Shown here: positions 11,656 to 23,394 of the stretch, one piece after another
Numbering within the stretch: position 1 is the stretch's first letter
Layout of the letters: each line of letters opens with the position of its first letter
Translations under genes and position numbers: made by a program
The notes under the pieces: generated by a model
What the model was told of the DNA's origin: nothing
Database searches by the model: none
The model's input: only the letters and a program-made list of their open reading frames with translations
NCBI GenBank assembly: GCA_963921935.1
Contig: OY998185.1
Span: 64,867,717-64,931,716, forward strand
DNA length: 64,000 nucleotides
Reading direction: 5' to 3'
From: Galeruca laticollis
Taxonomy: Eukaryota; Arthropoda; Insecta; Coleoptera; Chrysomelidae

Positions 11656-12915
11656 CAGTTTAATTCTTTGAATCCCTTTATTGACTTGGAAGGCTTAATC
11701 CGCGTTGGCGGGAGATTGTCAAATGCTGATCTGCCATTTGCACAAAAGCATCCAATATTATTGCCCGCTAGATGCCACATTGTTGATTTGATGCTACGGA
11801 GAGAGCACCTTAAATTATATCATGCCGGTGCTCAAACCGTGTTAAGTAACTTTAGACTACGTTATTGGCCTTTAGATGGCCTTAGAGCTGTTAAACGCAT
11901 AATCCACAAGTGCATCACTTGTTTTAAATTTAAAGCTAGGTGTGCTGAGCAAATGATGGCAGATCTGCCTAAAGATCGAATTTCAGTTTGTCGTCCATTT
12001 TTAAAGGTCGGTGTGGACTTTGGGGGTCCATTTTTAATTAAAACCTCGAATTTACGCAAAGCCTCTAAAGTTAAAGCATATATTGCTATATTTGTATGTA
12101 TGACTACTAAGTGCGTCCATATAGAATTGGTGTCGGGCTTGTCGACAGAACAATTTTTGCTCACATTACAACGTTTCATAGGCCGACGGGGTAATCCTTC
12201 GGTAATATACTCTGACAATGCCACTAATTTTTTTGGCTCCAGTAACCATTTGAAAACCTTATACGAATTTTTTAAATCCAAAAGTAATATTGAGTCTATT
12301 GAAAACTTTTTATCGAAAAATGAGACTCAGTGGAAATTTATCCCACCTCGTTCACCACATTGGGGCGGTCTTTGGGAGGCCGCAATTAAGGGTGCTAAGC
12401 ATCATCTGATTAAAGCTATTGGTAAAACAGTTCTAAATTTTGAGGAATTTTCGACAGTCTTGGTTTGCATTGAGAGCATCATGAACTCGCGGCCTCTTAG
12501 CATTTTATCAAATGATCCGACTGATTTAAACTCTTTAACACCGGGACATTTTTTAATAGGCGACAATCTTTCAGCATTCCCAGACAAAGACTTGAGTAAT
12601 ATTCCAGAAAATCGATTGTCAATGTATCAGAAGTGTATTAAATTCAAACAAATATTTTGGAAGCGATGGTCCATTGAATATCTTAATAGGCTTCAGCAAA
12701 GGCCAAAATGGACCAATCAAACCCGAAATTTGGAAATTAATCAATTAGTCCTTTTAAAGGAGGATAACTTGCCTCCTTTCAGGTGGGCTCTCGCGCGAAT
12801 CATTGAAATTATTCAGGGTTCAGACGGCAAAGTTCGTTTAATTAGAGTCAAAACATCAGATGGAACGTTTCTTAGGTCTATAGCGAAGGTATGTCCCCTT
12901 CCTGATGATACCTAG
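11656..12915 (+). CDS. BEL/Pao Pol continuation: integrase and C-terminal domain
   Basis: This is the same frame as the upstream polyprotein, resuming after the single TAA. It starts with NPFIDLEGLIRVGGRL, the usual lead-in to a BEL integrase. An HHCC zinc finger (HLKLYHAG...CITC) follows. The DDE core is visible as VGVDFGG (Asp near 11668-based residue 117), SDNATNFFG (Asp183) and GGLWEAAIKGAK (Glu237). The end is a DUF5641-like domain with FWKRWSIEYL and VCPLPDD, closing at TAG. It has no ATG of its own near the start. It would be made only by readthrough of the UAA, or not at all. Confidence 0.9.
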   Translation, partial: QFNSLNPFIDLEGLIRVGGRLSNADLPFAQKHPILLPARCHIVDLMLRREHLKLYHAGAQTVLSNFRLRYWPLDGLRAVKRIIHKCITCFKFKARCAEQMMADLPKDRISVCRPFLKVGVDFGGPFLIKTSNLRKASKVKAYIAIFVCMTTKCVHIELVSGLSTEQFLLTLQRFIGRRGNPSVIYSDNATNFFGSSNHLKTLYEFFKSKSNIESIENFLSKNETQWKFIPPRSPHWGGLWEAAIKGAKHHLIKAIGKTVLNFEEFSTVLVCIESIMNSRPLSILSNDPTDLNSLTPGHFLIGDNLSAFPDKDLSNIPENRLSMYQKCIKFKQIFWKRWSIEYLNRLQQRPKWTNQTRNLEINQLVLLKEDNLPPFRWALARIIEIIQGSDGKVRLIRVKTSDGTFLRSIAKVCPLPDDT

Positions 12916-13049
12916 ATTTGTGTATTGTTAAATCTTAAACTTTGTCATTAGGTTAGCTATTTTTTATGTTTTATGTACTGTGTTGTGTGCGGAAGTTATC
13001 TGAAGTGAAGTGTTTTGTTCAAGTTGGAGTTTTCTCCCGGAAAACGTCC

Positions 13050-13061
13050 AAGGCGGGAGTT
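13050..13061 (+). other. Polypurine tract of the BEL/Pao element
   Basis: AAGGCGGGAG lies directly before the 3' LTR, the expected place for the plus-strand primer. GGCGGGAGT next to the LTR is often seen in BEL elements. Confidence 0.6.
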
Positions 13062-13062
13062 A

Positions 13063-13318
13063 TGTTTAATTTCTAACTTGTCTAACTGCTAACATGATAG
13101 CTTAAATATTTAATTTCAATTCAACCTTGGAAGTTTTTCTGTCAGTTACAAAAAATTGTCAATGTCAAAAAAAATAAAAATTTCTACTTCATAAAATATA
13201 TTTGATTTTTATCAACGATTCAAGATAATTTGAATGATATCCAATCCTTCCAAGTGAAATAAGAGCTATTGAAGCTTTATGTGTGTTTAAGGAATAATCG
13301 TTCGTTTATTCCCATACA
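13063..13318 (+). repeat. 3' LTR of the BEL/Pao element
   Basis: It matches the 5' LTR over 256 bp except for AACATGATAG in place of ATCATGTTAG. It is followed immediately by the second copy of TCACC. Confidence 0.95.
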
Positions 13319-13323
13319 TCACC
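13319..13323. repeat. Target-site duplication TCACC, right copy
   Basis: It follows the terminal CA of the 3' LTR and continues into the interrupted satellite monomer. Confidence 0.92.
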
Positions 13324-14224
13324 CATCGATTTGAGACGAAATTTCATCTAATCAAGCATCTTTCGAGAGGGAGATAGGCCAAAAATGCATTTTTGAAGAA
13401 TTGCGAAAAATGCAATATTTTCCATACTATAGTTCAGGTACATGTTTGTCGAAAAATATTTTTTCTCTCAGAAAATACTGAAATTATGAGGAAGGGGTTC
13501 TTTGGTACGACAAATCGCCTGATGTCCATTTGTCGATGAGATGAATGATTCAAATTTTATTGGAGGATTTAAATTGAAAGAAAAGATGCCTGAATATAAA
13601 AAAAAACACAGACCAAAATAATAAGTTCATTCGTGTAATTTTTCAGTAAAGTACTGACAAAGGTTCAATCTATGATGGGAAGAATCAGGAGAGCACTAAA
13701 ACGATGCGATTTAGAAGTAGAGTGCGTCAAACTTAGAGTATGGAATGAAGAGGGGTGATATCAAATATCCATAATAACTGAGAAATTAATAGAGTTAGGA
13801 CATTAACAAAGTCACCCATCGATTTAAGACGAAATTTCATCTAATCGAGCATGTTTCGAGCGGAAGATAGGCCAAAAATTTATTTTTGGAGAATTGCGAA
13901 TAATGCAATATTTTCCATACTATAGTGCAGGTACATATTTGTCGACAAATACTTTTTCTCTCAGAAAATACTGAAATTATGAGGAATGGGGTTCTTTGGT
14001 ACGACAAATCACCTGATGATGAATGATTCAAATTTTATGGGAGGATTTAAATTGAAAGAAAAGATGCCTTCATATAAAAAATCACACCGACCAAAATAAT
14101 AAGTTCATTCGTGTAATTTTTTAGTAAAGTACTGACAAAGGTTCAATCTATGATGGGAAGAATCAGGGAGCACTAAAGCGATGCGATTTAAAAAGAGAGT
14201 GCGTCAAACTTATGTATGGATTAA
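13319..14224 (+). repeat. Satellite A array, plus, right flank of BEL element
   Basis: Resumes the interrupted monomer at CACCCATCGATTTGAGACG and carries about two A monomers. It passes into a 190-bp block at the usual GTGCGTCAAACTTATG junction. Confidence 0.88.
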
Positions 14225-14636
14225 AAATAAATTCAGTTTCAAAAATATCATTGAATTATTTATTAAATTATGGCGGGAGCGCAATTTTTACTGATTAAAT
14301 ACGTTTTTGAGGTAGTAGACGTTAATCTACAGCTGTCTAAATAGCACAATATCATCAAGCAAACTCCTATCAATCTTTTGACACCAATATCAAGCTGAAC
14401 AAACAGCTGAGAATTGAAAAAAAAATTAGTTTTCAAAAATATCATTGAAATATTTTTAAAATAATGTTGGTAGCGCGATTTTTCTGATTAAATACGTTTT
14501 TGAGGTAGTAGGCGATAATCTTCAGCTGTCTGAATAGCAGAATATCATCAACGAAACTCTAATCCTTCTCTTAACACCAATATCAAGCAGAAAAAACAGC
14601 TAGAATTGAAAAAAAATTAGTTTTCAAAAATATCAT
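14225..14636 (+). repeat. 190-bp satellite block, about two units
   Basis: The second unit is diverged (GTTGGTAGCGCG). The block ends at TCAAAAATATCATTG joined to TCCATTTTTGG of a subtype B monomer, a different exit point from the other blocks. Confidence 0.82.
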
Positions 14637-17600
14637 TGTCCATTTTTGGATGAGATGAATGGTTCAAATATTAGGAAAGCATTCAAGTTAAAAGGAAACA
14701 TGCCTTCATATAAAAAATTCTACAGGCCAAAATAATGGAAATATTCATTCAATTTTTTGAGAAAGTATCGTCAAAGGTCTTATCTTTGATAAAAAATCAG
14801 GAGTGCACTTCAATGATGCGATTCAGAAGTAGAGTGCGTCAAACTTGGAGTATCCAATGAAGAGGGTAAAATCTAGTATCGATAGTTTTCCAAAAATTGA
14901 TAGAGTTATGGCATTAACAAAGTCACCCTTCGATTTTAGATGAGGCTTCATCTAATCGGACATGTTTCGAGAGGATGATAGGCTAAAAATATATTTTTGG
15001 AGAATTGCGAAAAATGCAATATTTGAAGAAAAATATTTTTCCTCTAAAAAAATACTGAAATTATGAGAATAGAGGATCTATGATACGACAAATCGACTGA
15101 TGTTGTCCATTTTTGGATGAGATGAATGGTTCAAATATTAGGAGAGCATTCAAGTTAGAAGGAAACATGCCTTCATATAAAAAATTGTACAGGCCAAAAT
15201 AATGGAAATATTCATTCAATTTTTTGAGAAAGTTCCGTCAAAGGTCTAATCTTTGATAAAAAATCAGGAGTGCACTTCAATGATGCGATTCAGAAGTAGA
15301 GTGCGTCAAACTTGGAGTATCCAATGAAGAGGGTAAAATCAAGTATCGATAGTTATTCAAAAAATTGATAGAGTTAGGGCATTAACAAAGTCACCCATCG
15401 ATTTTAGATGTGGCTTCATCTAATCGGACATGTTTCGAGATGATGATAGGCCAAAAATATATTTTTGGAGCATTGCGAAAAATGCAATATTTTCTTTACT
15501 ATAGTCCAGCTACATATTTGACTAAAAATATTTTTCCTGTCAAAAAATACAGAATTTATGAGAATAGGGGTTCTTTGATACGACAAATCGACTGATGTTG
15601 TCCATTTTTGGATGAGATAAATGGTTCAAATAATAGGAGAGCATTTAAGTTAAAAGGAAACATGCCTTCATATAAAAAATTGTACAGGCCAAAATAATGG
15701 AAATATTCATTCAATTTTTTGAGAAAGTATCGTCAAAGGTCTAATCTTTGATAAAAAATCAGGAGTGCACTTCAATGATGCGATTCAGAAGTAGAGTGCG
15801 TCAAACTTGGAGTATCCAATGAAGAGGGTAAAATCTAGTATCGATAGTTATTCAAAAATTGATAGAGTTAGGGCATTAACAAAGTCACCTATCGATTTTA
15901 GATGTGGCTTCATCTAATCGGACATGTTTCGAGATGATGATAGGCCAAAAATATATTTATGGAGAATTGCGAAAAATGCAATATTTTCCTTACTATATAT
16001 AGTCCAGCTACATATTTGACGAAAAATATTTTTCCTCTCAAAAAATACTGAAATTATGAGATGATACGACAAATCGACTGATGTTGTCCATTTTTGGATG
16101 ATATAAATGGTTCAAATATTAGGAGAGCATTTAAGTTGAAAGGAAACATGCCTTCATATAAAAAATTGTACAGTCCAAAATAATGGAAATTTTCATTCAA
16201 TTTTTTGAGAAAGTATCGTCAAAGGTCTAATCTTTGATAAAAAATCAGGAGTGCACTTCAATGATGCGATTTAGAAGTAGAGTGCGTCAAACTTGGAGTA
16301 TCCAATGATGAGGGTAAAATCTAGTATCGATAGTTATTCAAAAATTGATAGAGTTATGGCATTAACAAAGTCACCCATCGATTTTAGATGAGGCTTCATC
16401 TAATCGGACATGTTTCGAGAGGATGATAGGCTAAAAATATATTTTTGGAGAATTGCGAAAAATGCAATATTTTCTCTTACTATATAGTCCAGCTACATAT
16501 TTGACGAAAAATATTTTTCCTCTAAAAAAATACTGAAATTATGAGAATAGGGGTTCTATGATACGACAAATCGACTGATGTTGTCCATTTTTGGATGAGA
16601 TAAATGGTTCAAATATTAGGAGAGCATTTAAGTTAAAAGGAAACATGCCTTCATATAAAAAATTGTACAGGCCAAAATAATGGAAATATTCATTCAATTT
16701 TTTGAGAAAGTATCGTCAAAGGTGTAATCTTTGATAAAAAATCAGGAGTGCACTTCAATGATGCGATTCAGAAGTAGAGTGCGTCAAACTTGGAGTATCC
16801 AATGAAGAGGGTAAAATCAAGTATCGATAGTTATTCAAAAAATTGATAGAGTTAGGGCATTAACAAAGTCACCCATCGATTTTAGATGTGGCTTCATCTA
16901 ATCGGACATGTTTCGAGATGATGATAGGCCAAAAATATATTTTAGGAGCATTGCGAAAAATGCAATATTTTCTTTACTATAGTCCAGCTACATATTTGAC
17001 TAAAAATATTTTTCCTGTCAAAAAATACAGAATTTATGAGAATAGGGGTTCTTTGATACGACAAATCGACTGATGCTGTCCATTTTTGGATGAGATAAAT
17101 GGTTCAAATAATAGGAGAGCATTTAAGTTAAAAGGAAACATGCCTTCATATGCAAAATTGTACAGGCCAAAATAATGGAAATATTCATTCAATTTTTTGA
17201 GAAAGTATCGTCAAAGGTCTAATCTTTGATAAAAAATCAGGAGTGCACTTCAATGATGCGATTCAGAAGTAGAGTGCGTCAAACTTGGAGTATCCAATGA
17301 AGAGGGTAAAATCTAGTATCGATAGTTATTCAAAAATTGATAGAGTTAGGGCATTAACAAAGTCACCTATCGATTTTAGATGAATTTTCATCTAATCGGA
17401 CATGTTCCGAGAGGATGATAGGCCAAAAATATATTTATGGAGAATTGCGAAAAATGCAATATTTTCCTTACTATATATAGTCCAGCTACATATTTGACGA
17501 AAAATATTTTTCCTCTCAAAAAATACTGAAATTATGAGATGATACGACAAATCGACTGATGTTGTCCATTTTTGGATGATATAAATGGTTCAAATATTAG

Positions 17601-20600
17601 GAGAGCATTTAAGTTAAAAGGAAACATGCCTTCATATAAAAAATTGTACAGGCCAAAATAATGGAAATATTCATTCAATTTTTTGAGAAAGTATCGTCAA
17701 AGGTCTAATCTTTGATAAAAAATCAGGAGTGCACTTCAATGATGCGATTTAGAAGTAGAGTGCGTCAAACTTGGAGTATCCAATGATGAGGGTAAAATCT
17801 AGTATCGATAGTTATTCAAAAATTGATAGAGTTATGGCATTAACAAAGTCACCCATCGATTTTAGATGAGGCTTCATCTAATCAGACATGTTTCGAGAGG
17901 ATGATAGGCTAAAGATATATTTTTGGAGAATTGCGAAAAATGCAATATTTTCTCTTACTATATAGTCCAGCTATATATTTGACGAAAAATATTTTTCCTC
18001 TAAAAAAATACTGAAATTATGAGAATAGGGGTTCTATGATACGACAAATCAACTGATGTTGTCCATTTTTGGATGAGATAAATGGTTCAAATATTAGGAG
18101 AGCATTTAAGTTAAAAGGAAACATGCCTTCATATAAAAAATTGTACAGGCCAAAATAATGGAAATATTCATTCAATTTTTTGAGAAAGTATCGTCAAAGG
18201 TCTAATATTTGATAAAAAATCAGGTGTGCACTCCAATGATGCGATTCAGAAGTAGAGTGCGTCAAACTTGGAGTATCCAAAGAAGAGGGTAATATCAAGT
18301 ATCGATAGTTATTCAAAAAATTGATAGAGTTAGGGCATTAACAAAGTCACCCATCGATTTTAGATGTGATTCCATCTAATCGAGCATGTTTCGAGCGGAA
18401 GATAGGCCAAAAATGCATTTTTTGATAATTGCGAATAATGCAATATTTTCCATACAGGTACATATTTGTCGAAAAATATTTTTTCTCTCAGAAAATACTG
18501 AAATTATGAGGAATGGGGTTCTATGATACGACAAATCGACTGGTGTTGTCCATTTTTGGATAAGATAATTGTTTCAAATATAAGGAGAACATTTAAGTTA
18601 AAAGAAAACATGCATTCATATAAAAAATCGTACAGGCCAAAATAATGGAAATATTCATTCAATTTTTTGAGAAAGTATCGTCAAAGGTCTAATCTTTAAT
18701 AAAAAATCAGGTGTACACCACAATTTTGCGATTCAGAAGTAGAGTGCGTATAACTTGGAGTATCCAATGAAGAGGGTAAAATCAAGTATCGATAGTTATT
18801 CAAAAAATTGATAGAGTTAGGGCATTAACAAAGTCATCCTTCGATTTTAGATGAATTTTCATCTAATTAGACATGTTTCGAGAGGATGATAGGCCAAAAA
18901 TATATTTTTGGAGAATTGCGAAAAATGCAATATTTTCCTTTATAGTCCAGCTACATATTTGACGAAAAATATTTTTCCTCTCAAGAAATACTGAAATTAT
19001 GAGAATAGGGGTTCTTTGATACGACAAATCGACTGATGCTGTCCATTTTTGGATGAGATAATTGTTTCAAATATAAGGAGAGCATTTAAGTTAAAAGAAA
19101 ACATGCCTTCGTATCAAAAATTGAACAGACCAAAATAATGGAAATATTCATTCAATTTTTTGAGAGAGTATCGTCAAAGGTCTTATCTTTGATAAAAAAT
19201 CAGGAGTGCACTACAGTGATGCGATTCAGAAGTAGAGTGCGTCAAACTTGTAGTATCCAATGAAGAGGGTAAAATCAAGTATCGATAGTTATTCAAAAAT
19301 TGATAGAGCTCTGGCATTAACAAAGTCACCCATCGAATTTAGATGAGATTTCATCTAATCGGACATCTTTCGAGAGGATGATAGGCCAAAAATATATTTT
19401 TGGAGAATTGCGAAAAATGCGATATTTTCCTTACTATAGTCCAGCTACATATTTGACGAAAAATATTTTTCCTCTCAAAATATACTGAAATTATGAGAAT
19501 AGGGGTTCTATGATACGACAAATCGACTGCTGTTGTCCATTTTTGGATAAGATAATTGTTTCAAATATTAGGAGAGCATTTAAGTTAAAAGAAAACATGC
19601 CTTCATATAAAAAATCGAACAGACCAAAATAATGGAAATATTCATTCAATTTTTTGAGAAAGTATCGTCAAAGGTCTAATCTTTGATAAAAAATCAGGAG
19701 TGCACTACAATGATGCGATTCAGAAGTAGAGTGCGTCAAACTTGGAGTATCCAATGAAGAGGGTAAAATCAAGTATCGATAGTTATTCAAAAATTCATAG
19801 AGTTATGGCATTAACAAAGTCACCCATCGATTTTAGATGAAGCTTCATCCAATCGGACATGTTTCGAGATGACGATAGGCCAAAAATTTATTTTTGGAGA
19901 ATTGCGAAAAATGCAATATTTTCCTTACTATAGTCCAGCTACATATTTGACGAAAAATATTTTTCCTGTCGAAAAATACTCAAATTATGAGAATAGGGGT
20001 TCTTTGATACGACAAATCGACTGGTGTTGTCCATTTTTGAATGAGATAATTTTTTCAAATATAAGGAGAGCATTTATGTTAAAAGAAAACATGCCTTCAT
20101 ATAAAAAATCGAACAGACCAAAATAATGGAAATATTCATTCAATTTTTTGAGAAAGTATCGTCAAAGGTCTAATCTTTGATAAAAAATCAGGAGTGCACT
20201 ACAATGATGAGATTCAGAAGTAGAGTGCGTCAAACTTGGAGTGTCCAATGAAGAGGGTAAAATCAAGTATCGATAGTTATTCAAAAATTGATAGAGTTAT
20301 GGCATTAACAAAGTCACCCATCGATTTTAGATGGAGCTTAATCTAATCGGACATGTTTCGAGAGGATGATAGGCCAAAAATATATTTTAGGAGAATTGCG
20401 AAAAATGCAATATTTTCCTTACTATAGTCCAGCTACATATTTGACGAAAAATATTTTTCCTCTCAAAAAATACTGAAATTATGAGAATAGGGGTTCTTTG
20501 TTACGACAAATCGACTGGTGTTGTCAATTTTTCGATGAGATGAATGGTTCAAATATTAGGAGAACATTTAAGTTAGAAGAAAACATGCCTTCATATAAAA

Positions 20601-20628
20601 AATCGAACAGACCAAAATAATGGATAAT
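14637..20628 (+). repeat. Satellite B array, about 12 monomers of about 490 bp
   Basis: Subtype B is marked by TTGTCCATTTTTGGATGAG, GGAGAGCATTTAAGTTAAAAG and AACTTGGAGTATCCAATGAAG. AGTAGAGTGCGTCAAACTTGG recurs at about 14,828, 15,294, 15,788, 16,275, 16,770, 17,268, 17,755, 18,249, 18,736, 19,230, 19,724 and 20,219. It aligns with satellite A along the whole monomer but with many fixed differences. No gene is present. Confidence 0.92.
15296..18250 (+). repeat. Higher-order repeat, period about 1,478 bp (three B monomers), two copies
   Basis: Private variants recur one trimer apart. GGAGCATTGCG plus CCTGTCAAAAAATAC is near 15,460 and 16,940. ATATTTATGGAGAATTGCG plus TATATATAGTCC is near 15,950 and 17,430. 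ATAGGCTAAA plus TCTCTTACTATATAGTCC is near 16,425 and 17,900. A partial earlier copy of the third type is near 14,980. Confidence 0.8.
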
Positions 20629-22825
20629 AATAAGTTCATTCGTATAATTTTTTAGTAAACTACTGACCAAGGTTCAATCTATGATGGAAAGAATCAGGAG
20701 AGCACTAAAGCAATGCGATTTAGAAAGAGAGTGCGCCAAACTCAGGTATGGATTGAAAAATAAATTCATTTTCGAAAATATCATTGAATTATTTTTTAAA
20801 TTATGGCGGGAGCGCGATTTTTACAGATTAAATACGTTTTTGAGGTAGTAGACGCTAATTTACAGCTGTCTGAATACCAGAATATCATCGAACAAACTGT
20901 TATCAATCTTTTGACACCAATATCAAGGTAAGCAAACTGCTGAGAATTGAAATAAAAATTAGTTTTCAAAAATATCATTGAAATATTTTTAAAATTATGG
21001 CGGGAGCGCGATTTTTACTGATTAAATACGTTTTTGGGGTAGTAGACGTTAATCTACAGCTCTCTGAATACTAGAATATTATCAAGCAAACTTCTATAAA
21101 TCTTTTGACACCAATATCAAACTGAGCAAACAGCTGAGAATTGCAAAAAAAATTAGTTTTCCAAAATATCATTGAAATATTTTTAAAATTATGGCGGGAG
21201 CGCGATGGTTACAGTTAAATACGTTTTTGAGGCAGTAGACGTTAATTTACCGCTGTCTAAATAGCACAATATCAACAAGCAAACTCCTATCAATCTTCTG
21301 ACACCAATATCAAGCTGACCAAACAGCTGAGAATTGAAAAAAAAATTAGTTTTCAAAAATATCATTGAAATATTTTTAAAATTATGTGGTTCTTTGGTAC
21401 GACAAATCGACTTGTGTTCCATTTGACGATGAGATGAATGTTTCAAATTTTAGCAGAGGATGTAAATTGAAAGAAAAGATGCCTCCACATAAAAAATCAC
21501 ACAGACCAAAATAATAAGATCATACGTTTATTTTTTTAGTAAAGTACTGACAAAGGTTCAATCTATGATGGGAAGAATCAGGAGAGCACTAAAACGATGC
21601 GATTTAGAAGTAGAGTGCGTCAAACTTAGAGTATGGAATGAAGAGAGGTGATATCAAATATCCATAATTACTGAGAAATTAATAGAGTTAGGACATTAAC
21701 AAAGTCGCCCATCGATTTAAGACGAAATTTCATCTAATCGAGCATGTTTCGAGCGGAAGATAGGCCAAAAATGTATTTTTGGAGAATTGCGAATAATGCA
21801 ATATTTTCAGGTACCTACATATCTGCCGAAAAATATTTTTTCTCTCAGAAAATACTGAAATTATGAGGAATGGGGTTCTCTGGTACGACAAATCCACTGG
21901 TGATGTCCGTTTGTCGATGAGATGTATGATTCAAATTTTATGGGAGGATTTAAATTGAAAGAAAAGTTGCCTTCATATAAAAAATCACACTGCCACATTA
22001 ATAAGTTCATTCGTGTAATTTTTTAGTAAAGTACTGACAAAGGTTCAATCTATGATGGAAAGAACCAGGAGAGCACTAAAGCGATACGATTTAGAAAGAG
22101 AGTGCGTCATACTTATGTATGGATTGAAAAATAAATTCATTTTCGAAAATATCATTGAATTATTTTTTAAATTATGGCGGGAGCGCGATTTTTACTGATT
22201 AAATACGTTTTTGAGGTAGTAGACGTTAATCTACAGATGTCTGAATAGCAGAATATCATCGAGCAAACTCCTATCAATCTTTTGACACCAATATCAAGCT
22301 GAGCAAACAGCTGAGAATTGAAAAAAAAATTAGTTTTCAAAAATATCATTGAAATATTTTTTAAATTAAGGCGGGAGCGCGATTTTTACTGATTAAATAC
22401 GTTTTTGAGGTAGTAGACGTTAATCTACAGATGTCTGATTAGCAGTATATCATCGAGCAAACTCCTATCAATCTTTTGACACCAATATCAAGCTGAGCAA
22501 ACAGCTGAGAATTGAAAAAAAAATTAGTTTTCAAAAATATCATTGAAATAGTTTTTAAATTATGGCGGGAGCGCGATTTTTACTGATTAAATACGTTTTT
22601 GGGGTAGTAGACGTTAATCTACAGCTGTCTAAATAGCACAATATCATCAATCAAACTCCTATCAATCTTTTGTCACCAATATCAAGCTGAACAAACAGCA
22701 GAGAATTGAAAAAAAAATAGTTTTCAAAAATATCATTGAAATATATTTAAAACTATGTGGTTCTTTGGTACGACAAATCGACTAGTGTTGTCCATTTGAC
22801 GATGAGATGAATGTTTCAAATTTTT
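20629..22825 (+). repeat. Satellite A array with 190-bp blocks, plus orientation
   Basis: Starts inside a B-to-A hybrid monomer (CAAAATAATGGATAATAATAAG). It contains 190-bp blocks at 20,755-21,385 (three units) and 22,135-22,755 (three units) separated by about one and a half A monomers. It ends at ATGTTTCAAATTTTTAACAATAA, where a minus-oriented 205-bp array starts. Confidence 0.87.
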
Positions 22826-23394
22826 AACAATAATATCAATTCTGTTAAATTTTGTAGAAGGAAGTTAATGCGATATGTCTCATTTAATTAAATACACATT
22901 CGTATTCAATAGTGATTATCCAAGATACTTTCATTATTCATGGTCCAAATCAGCTTTTCGTATTCCTTCTCAATGTAGGTATAAAAATTATACCTTATCT
23001 GTCGCAGTCGGCAATAGATGGCGATTCATGTTAATAATAATTTTAATTTAATTAGATTTTGTAGAAGCAAGCTAAACAGATATTTCTTAAGAACTGGAAT
23101 AAACCTTTGTATTCCATTGAAATCAACCCAGTTTGTTCTTTTATGCATGGTCCAGTACAGCTTTCCGTATTAATTGTTTAACATAGGTATAGTAATTATT
23201 ATTTATTAAATATTAGTCTGGCTTCTTCGCAATAGATGGCGATACTAATTAATATAATTAGATTGTGTGGATACAAGTAAATGCAATATATCTTATGAAA
23301 TAAAATAAACCTCCGTATTTAATTATGATTATCTGAGTTAATTCTTTTGTTCATGGTCCAAATCAGCCTTTCGTATTCAATATTTAATATAGTT
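22826..23394 (-). repeat. 205-bp satellite array, minus orientation
   Basis: About three units, closely matching 4,388-4,965 in order and private variants, including CTGTCGCAGTCGGCAATAGATGG and TTATGCATGGTCCAGTA. It ends at the same ATTTAATATAGTTTGACGC junction. Confidence 0.87.

Larger units (their letters stand above)
7079..13318 (+). mobile_element. BEL/Pao LTR retrotransposon, nearly complete
   Basis: The 6,240-bp element has direct 256-bp LTRs starting TG and ending CA. A 5-bp target duplication TCACC sits at 7074-7078 and 13319-13323. The LTRs differ at only two positions, both in the first 30 nt, so the insertion is recent. The inside holds a leader of about 250 nt and one long reading frame encoding Gag, aspartic protease, reverse transcriptase, RNase H and integrase. 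That order and single-frame layout are typical of BEL/Pao. No env-like frame is present. The frame has a single in-frame UAA at 11,653-11,655. The insertion site is a satellite A monomer. Confidence 0.96.

Noticed and set aside
11862..12281. 139-codon minus-strand frame inside the integrase
   Set aside because: Shadow of the integrase coding sequence on the other strand, with no domain.
15410..15595. Repeated 61-codon frame starting MASSNRTCFEMMIG, also at 16,888
   Set aside because: It recurs because of the 1,478-bp higher-order repeat and covers only part of a satellite monomer.
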